Source of the DNA: Mucidula mucida
Taxonomy: Eukaryota > Basidiomycota > Agaricomycetes > Agaricales > Physalacriaceae
Assembly: GCA_015501055.1 (NCBI GenBank)
Contig: JADNYV010000084.1
Span: 62,001-126,000, forward strand
Direction: 5' to 3'
DNA length: 64,000 nucleotides
A program made the translations under genes and the position numbers. The notes beneath the pieces were generated by a model, which made no database searches, was not told where the DNA came from, and saw nothing but the letters and a program-made list of their open reading frames with translations. This document shows, piece by piece, positions 59,026 to 64,000 of the stretch (within the stretch, counting starts at the first letter, position 1; the number at the start of each line of letters is the position of its first letter).

Positions 59026-61370
59026 TCAAATTCTCCCTCGCGCCAGAAATTCCTTGGGCAAGTCAACATACTTCGCCCTCAAAAATTCCGCCAAGCTCTT
59101 CCCCAGCGCATCCATCCTACTCGTCGAGGAAACGCCGTTGCCCAGGTAGTCATGAACAACCTGCCGAACCTGATCAACATGTTCCCCCCATAATAGCGCT
59201 AGCACGGCACTCACAAAGTGGACAGCCCAGATACCCGGAAAAACTACACGTTCAATCCTATTACCCACGAACTCCTCAGAAAGAAGTTCAATCATCTTCT
59301 TGAGCGATAAAAGGGACCTGAGCCACGGGTACTCGTCTTCGTGGCGCACGAAGAAACCAACATTGACATCTATACGCGCTCAACAAGATCGTTTTCATCC
59401 GGGGGTGTTAGAACTCACTACCACCCTTGTCCTGCGACGTTTTGTCAGAACAAGGATATAAGGGAGATCAGAGTCAAACCCCAGAGCGTGCATGAACGAT
59501 CCATCCCAGAGGTCCGCGAATAGTCTCAAGAGCAATACTTGGATCAACTTGCCCTTTACCGGCGGAATTCGACTGTCTTAACGGAGCAGTGGTTTGACTT
59601 GGTCCTGTAACAGTTACAGCAGACTCTGTACCAACAAATGATACTGATTCGTCAGATACTTGATGTTCATCAAAGCTGGCCAGCTACAGAACCATCAGTT
59701 TCAAGCGTCAATGAACCGACGCGTACTATTCGATGTACGGCTTAGGAAGAGAAATGCGGCGATCAAGCTACAAACAGTTGCAATTGAAAAGCAAGTGCAT
59801 GTTCCGCTCACGTTGAAATGCATTCCAGGAAATGTCCAATCCTTCCACGAACGCGAGCTGATCATATTTCAAATGCGAAAAGGCTTCAAGCTTCGGTGCC
59901 TGCGCGAAGATTCGAAGCATCGCCGTGCCTAACGCCTCAGTAAGGGATCTCTTGCGGTCTTGGTCCAAGTTCAAAAATACCGCCTCATATCGCGTAGGTA
60001 CTGGGACACGTACACTCCGTATTGCGTAAAATCAAAGACGCTAAACTCTTGAATCTTCTCGCCCAAATGGGCCTTGACATGCAGCTCCACGTTTGCAAAC
60101 TTTTCTATCGCTCAGTGAGGGCCGATGCTAGTGGGTAATGATACAGAATAACTCACCTTTAATATCAAGCCGGTAGCGCACACCCATTGTTCCGCCTGGT
60201 ACCCCCCAACAGCGCAATAGCCACCTTTGTGGTATCCGGCGGTGCAGCCCCCTTCACATTAAAACGCGAATACGATCCCTTCCCACTTCCTGTACTTGAA
60301 CATCGTTCAGAATGCCCTGTACATCGGGATTGAGGTATATCTAATAACACCGCACGTCAGCACAAACCTCATCAAAGGCATTGAGATACACCGACATTCC
60401 CTTGTAACTCGTATAATATCTGAGATCGAACAGTATCGATAGTGACCACCCCATTGAAGTCGCCTTCTTCCGGTCGAGTAATGACGAAAGTCCCATCGGC
60501 AGATACCTCTGTGATGGGAAAAGCCAATCAATGCATCGTTCAGCCCCCAGAGATTGAAGCCCGAGAAATTGCCCCCGTACAATACGCGCCGCATTCCTGT
60601 ACAAGCTCGTTAGCGACCGCGTGCCACCGATCTGCATGGACACCTACATGCAATGTCCAGCCAGAAGCGCACCAGCAAGACGGTCGTATGCGTTCCATGA
60701 CCATCCATGCCACCATTGCGAAGCGGCGATCACAGGTGAAGCGTCCGTAACGCGGCCAGTCTGAGGATCAGTGGCAGAAGCTCACTTCCAGGAAAAGCGT
60801 GGCACTACGATAATGATATCCGCACCCGCCTCAGTGCCCCAACGATGGCTCGGGCCCACAATAGCATTGCAGAGATGGTTGGAGACCCCACGATGCGAGT
60901 GGTTTTGGTCTTCCAAGTGCGGAAAGCGCTCGCCGTCTGTAGTGAGGCTGGAGATGAACGGGAGAACGTCGTCTCCAGTTACCGCCGCCACCTGAGGGGA
61001 GCTCCCTCGTCGTTCGCTGAATAGTGAGCCGAAGGACTGACCTTCATTCTTGATAACCTCGGACTTGAGCAGCTTGTCGCAAGCGTCAGCGAGAGCAGAA
61101 GGATTCAATCCTCCAGCATTCGTGATGACCTGAGCAGGAAATGAGAACGAAATCTCCACAAGGTGATTTGGCGCCCACTCGAAGACGCTTCTCAACAATC
61201 ACGTCATAGCATCGGTAAACTGTCGAAAGAACTGCATCTCGTATCCCTTCGTCGGGTCCTGCAGTCTGTCTAGCGCAAGGCGAGCGATATTCACTTCCGC
61301 AAGATAGTCGCCAAAGAGAATATCGACATTTCCGTGCGTCGCTTGGCGCAGAAGACCGTCGCTGGAATTT
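59026..61370 (-). pseudogene. AtuA/DUF1446-family gene, multiply frameshifted
   Basis: Family blocks occur in order in changing frames: HGNVDILFGDYLAEVNIARLA, a TGA, then QVITNAGGLNPSAL, GDDVLPFI, GADIII, TGRVTDASPVIAA, then ECGAYCTGG with a G lost from the next run (ACGGGGGCAAT, about 60572), SADGTFVITRPEEGDF, YLNPDVQ, and a C-terminal RIERVVFPGIWAVHF. AtuA-type proteins are linked to acyclic terpene degradation in bacteria, and fungal homologues are of unknown role. At least four lesions (TGA near 61200, a shift at the 60640 intron, a lost G, and an extra T near 60525) make it inactive. Introns are still recognisable, so decay is recent. Confidence 0.85.
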
Positions 61371-61799
61371 ACAAAGCTAAAAAAAATTGGTCGTGCAATG
61401 AAGAACCGTACGCACTATCTGTCGCCAGCATATCCGCTGAACGCGCCAATCTACAGTGCGTTTGAGCAGACGAACAACGATAATGACGGGCCTACTCGGA
61501 TAGGTCGCCGGTCGACTCTTGGAGCAGCCATTTGTACAATGGTGGGAAGGCATTTTGACTTGCCTTTATATATAACTTGCTTCGTGAGCGTAAGGGAGCA
61601 TGAGACGATGACACGAGGCCACTTGACGTGATGCTAGAAGGTTAGATGCGCTCACGCGAAGTCTGCAAAGTTCCAGGCTCCTTTCAGTAGTCTATATGGC
61701 CTCGATGGCCTTTACAACCGTGACGTGAAGGGCAACATGAAGTGTCCCTACGCAGTGCCAACAAAGTTTAGAGACGACATAACGTTGAACGAGCTGCAA
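61371..61799. other. No supported gene
   Basis: Probable former promoter of the AtuA-type pseudogene; no coding features. Confidence 0.4.
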
Positions 61800-62191
61800 A
61801 GTGCTGACTATGGCAGGACATAGCAGGCAACGGAAGAGGGAGCTGAGGGAATGAGACGGGTGGTCAAGGAATCTGAGTGCTACAAGGGTTAAGAGAAAAT
61901 CAACTAGCAGGTATAAGTACCAGAGCCCACGGACAAGAAAATAACAAAACCAGTGACTCACCCATAAGATGAAGAAGGCACAGACAATGACAACAGATAG
62001 CATGGACCATATCGCAACAGTGTTCAGACGACTGCCAGTGCTCGAAGAGCAGTCACGAAATCGTAGAGTACGAGTTTTGAAAGAGAGTGTTCTGAAGAAG
62101 CATTTGATCTGGTAGATTTAGATTACGAGATTAATAGTTCGATTGGTAGGTATAAAACATGACACATGGATATTAGACTCTTCATCAAAGA
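61800..62191. repeat. Left flank of palindromic module 2
   Basis: Direct-orientation copy of 22570-22945, including a decayed 3' end of the unknown gene that precedes module 1 (GGAAGAGGGAGCTGAG, GAGACGGGTGG, GCCCACGGACAAG, GGTATAAAACATGACACATGG). Confidence 0.8.
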
Positions 62192-62741
62192 TCAGAAGCT
62201 GCGCGATGGCACAATGCGCTTGACCTTCTCCTTCTTCTCAACAAAATAGCCCTTCCTTGTCTCCTTTAGCGTGTAACACCCCTCTGCGACGACTGACGTG
62301 GGATTGCGTAGCAAAGGTGACGGCGGGTACGTGTCAAGACATCCTTGTTTCTTCATCAACTTGACCTTCTTAGGCCGCCCTAGTCTGGCGACACACTTGG
62401 CCGCTCGCACCACGGGCACGTCCGTGTCAGGTGGATAGGGATTGGACGAGGAGGGGGATGTAAATGGCCATGTGATGGGTTGGAGCTTTTTCACTAGTGG
62501 ACATGTGATGGGCTCAAGCTGCTTCTTGAGCGACTGCTTGAATGACACTGTAATCCATGATCAGGAGGTGGCAAATGAAATCGAGGAAAGAGCACATACA
62601 CTTTGGTTTGCCATATATGTCTTCCATGACGGCTGGGGAGTCCCAGTCGACATAGGCTGCGCGGATTTCGGGGGCTTCCATGAAGAATGTAGGTGACATG
62701 CGAGTGCCAGGGATCATAGGTTTGAATCCGGTCAATTTCAT
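62192..62741 (-). CDS. Unknown small protein, copy B (only intact member)
   Basis: Two exons (62741-62600, 62547-62192) encode 165 aa. The GTATGTG donor and TTACAG acceptor preserve the frame (phase 1). The protein starts MKLTGFKPMIPGTRMSPT. It continues through an Asp/Trp block (AAYVDWDSPAVMEDIYGKP), a repeated PIT-P-KKLQPIT segment, a Pro/Ser linker (YPPDTDVPVVR), then a basic patch (RPKKVKLMKKQGC) and a Lys-rich end (KRIVPSRSF). It has no signal peptide, TM segment or known domain. The basic C-terminus could bind nucleic acid or membrane, which is a guess. TATA box TATAAAAA near 62812 on the minus strand. Confidence 0.75.
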
Positions 62742-62951
62742 GGTTAGATAAACTGCCAGTGATGTGATAGAGATGTAAATTATATATTGTCAAAATTTGG
62801 GAAGGGTTTTTATAGTCGGTAGAGCACTGAGACTGTCGGAGGACACGTCTTGAGAAGAGAGGAGCCATTCCTGTGCCGACTCAGATAGTTGTGAAGAGGG
62901 GCCATGTCTGGAATCCGCATAACCCTCTGCCCAGGCAAGTCGATGAGATCC

Positions 62952-63576
62952 AGCGACGCCTTCTGCGCCAAATGACTGCTCATGCAAACCGGCAACGTAC
63001 CCAGCCATGTCGTTCAGTCAGGAAGTAGAGGTTAAACAATGATATCTAGAGATGCCAAAGGCCAGCTTTCAAGACGTTCCAAAGTCCGAGAGCAGTGCAG
63101 ATTTCATAAACGCCGGAATGAGCAGTCTCTCCGAATGAAGACATGACGTGCTGAGACAGTGCGAGTGTGACAACATCAACGATCGCAGTGAGCGACTCAG
63201 CAGTCTGCCTCCGAGAGCAGTGCAGGTCGAATGTCGGACGCCATCTCACGGTGTAGATATATGGAGAGTGAGACCATGCTCAAAAGACCATCCAGACAAA
63301 AGTCATGATAAAAGCCAGAGCAAGAAAAGAAAGCGTGGATGTTTGCTGGCCCATATTACCGCTCGATCGTTAAGTTTCTCACGCTCTCTTTGTCTCAGCT
63401 CGTCATCGTGTCTTCGCGTACTCTCTCCGGCGTCTAAATTCCACTTGCTCTCGGACTTTGCAACCTCAGTAAAACTGACCTTTCGCTTCTCTGATAACAT
63501 TAGTATCTCATAGGGGGGCTTGGATGTCTGCACTAGGCTTGAGCAACTTGTCTTAGGCTATGGATGTCACCCACTT
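62952..63576. other. Spacer of module 2 (inverted relative to module 1)
   Basis: It reads as the reverse complement of 23712-24292. For example GATATCTAGAGATGCC here corresponds to GGCATCTCTAGATATC in module 1. It includes the minus frame 63046-63249, matching the plus frame 24008-24196. Confidence 0.8.
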
Positions 63577-63780
63577 GCACCGACTCGCCTGGGCAAAGGT
63601 TTATGTGCATTGTAGACATGGCCCCTCTTCACGACTATCTGAGTCGGCACAGGAATGGCTCCTCTCTTCTCGAGAGTGTTCTCCGACAGTCTCAGCACTC
63701 TAGCGGCTATAGATACCCTTCCCAGAACTTCATAATGTACATCTTTCGCCACTATCACATCACTCGCACATCATTCAACC

Positions 63781-64000
63781 ATGAAATTGACCGGATTAAA
63801 CCTATGAACACCAATGTTTGCACGTCACCTTACGTAGAAGGTCGCGCAGCCTATGTCAACTGCGAGACCGCGGCCGTCAAACATAGTAATGACAAAACCC
63901 ATTATATGTCTTCTTTCCTCCAGTTACATTGGCGGCTACTAATATCGGATCGTAGTGTCACTTAAGCAATCGCTCAAGAAGCAGCTTGAGCCCATCACAC
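63781..64000 (+). pseudogene. Unknown small protein, copy C, decayed and incomplete
   Basis: It begins ATGAAATTGACCGGATT like the other copies, but a lost base produces an early TGA. Later exon-1 sequence has many substitutions and a changed splice region. It continues past the window end with the start of exon 2 (AAGAAGCAGCTTGAGCCC). Confidence 0.8.

Larger units (their letters stand above)
62192..64000. repeat. Palindromic module 2, cut by the window end
   Basis: The left arm (62192-62951) carries copy B. The spacer is 62952-63576. The right arm from about 63577 carries copy C and runs off the window. The arms match those of module 1, but the spacer is inverted relative to module 1. Confidence 0.88.

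Noticed and set aside
61692..62003. 103-codon hydrophobic minus-strand frame as a membrane protein
   Set aside because: It overlaps the duplicated flank; the similar stretch at 22545-22733 is antisense to a coding exon, so the hydrophobicity is a mirror of a charged coiled coil.
1..64000. CRISPR arrays, bacterial operons or rRNA genes
   Set aside because: The repeats seen are long, degenerate or inverted; the genes have spliceosomal introns; no rRNA-like sequence was recognised.

Overview
The window looks like nuclear DNA of a mushroom-forming basidiomycete (Agaricomycetes). Most genes carry several 45-60 nt GT-AG introns. The protein families are typical of that group: an F-box protein with a leucine-rich tail, a DUF6535 membrane protein, a CFEM GPI protein, a berberine-bridge-type oxidase, an NRPS-like A-T-R reductase and GT61 glycosyltransferases. 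Well-conserved housekeeping genes could be spliced base by base: RPL31, RPL24, a synaptobrevin, GNA1 and aspartokinase. All gene models were derived by eye from reading frames, splice sites and phase agreement; no search was run.

Layout. 1-6.4 kb: a damaged seven-TM-type gene, a nested inverted repeat holding telomere-like CCCTAA tracts, and an F-box gene. 7-15.7 kb: coiled-coil protein, SAM methyltransferase, RPL31, CFEM protein, a wrecked fragment of 2-oxoglutarate dehydrogenase E2, and a beta-propeller lactonase. 16-25 kb: a GT61 pseudogene, a 5'-truncated DUF6535 gene, an unknown gene, and a palindromic module with two divergent copies of an unknown small gene. 25.5-41.2 kb: a CAMK-type kinase, a carboxymuconolactone decarboxylase/alpha-beta hydrolase fusion lacking its catalytic Ser and His, a BBE-like oxidase, an intact GT61 gene, an aldo/keto reductase and GNA1. 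41.4-51 kb: a complete hAT-like MITE, aspartokinase, a Vps62-type protein, a degenerate tandem array, and a large intron-containing RHS/YD-repeat gene of bacterial type. 51.5-64 kb: RPL24, the A-T-R reductase, synaptobrevin, an AtuA-family pseudogene, and a second copy of the palindromic module, which is cut by the window end.

Three themes stand out. First, duplication and decay: GT61 occurs three times (one intact), and the unknown small gene occurs four times (one intact). Second, the two palindromic modules have flanks in the same orientation but central spacers in opposite orientation, as expected if recombination between the arms flips the spacer. Third, several introns sit at or inside the start codon (RPL31, RPL24, synaptobrevin, probably the coiled-coil gene). 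The oxidase, the decarboxylase/hydrolase fusion and the aldo/keto reductase lie close together and could share a metabolic role, but the sequence does not prove it.
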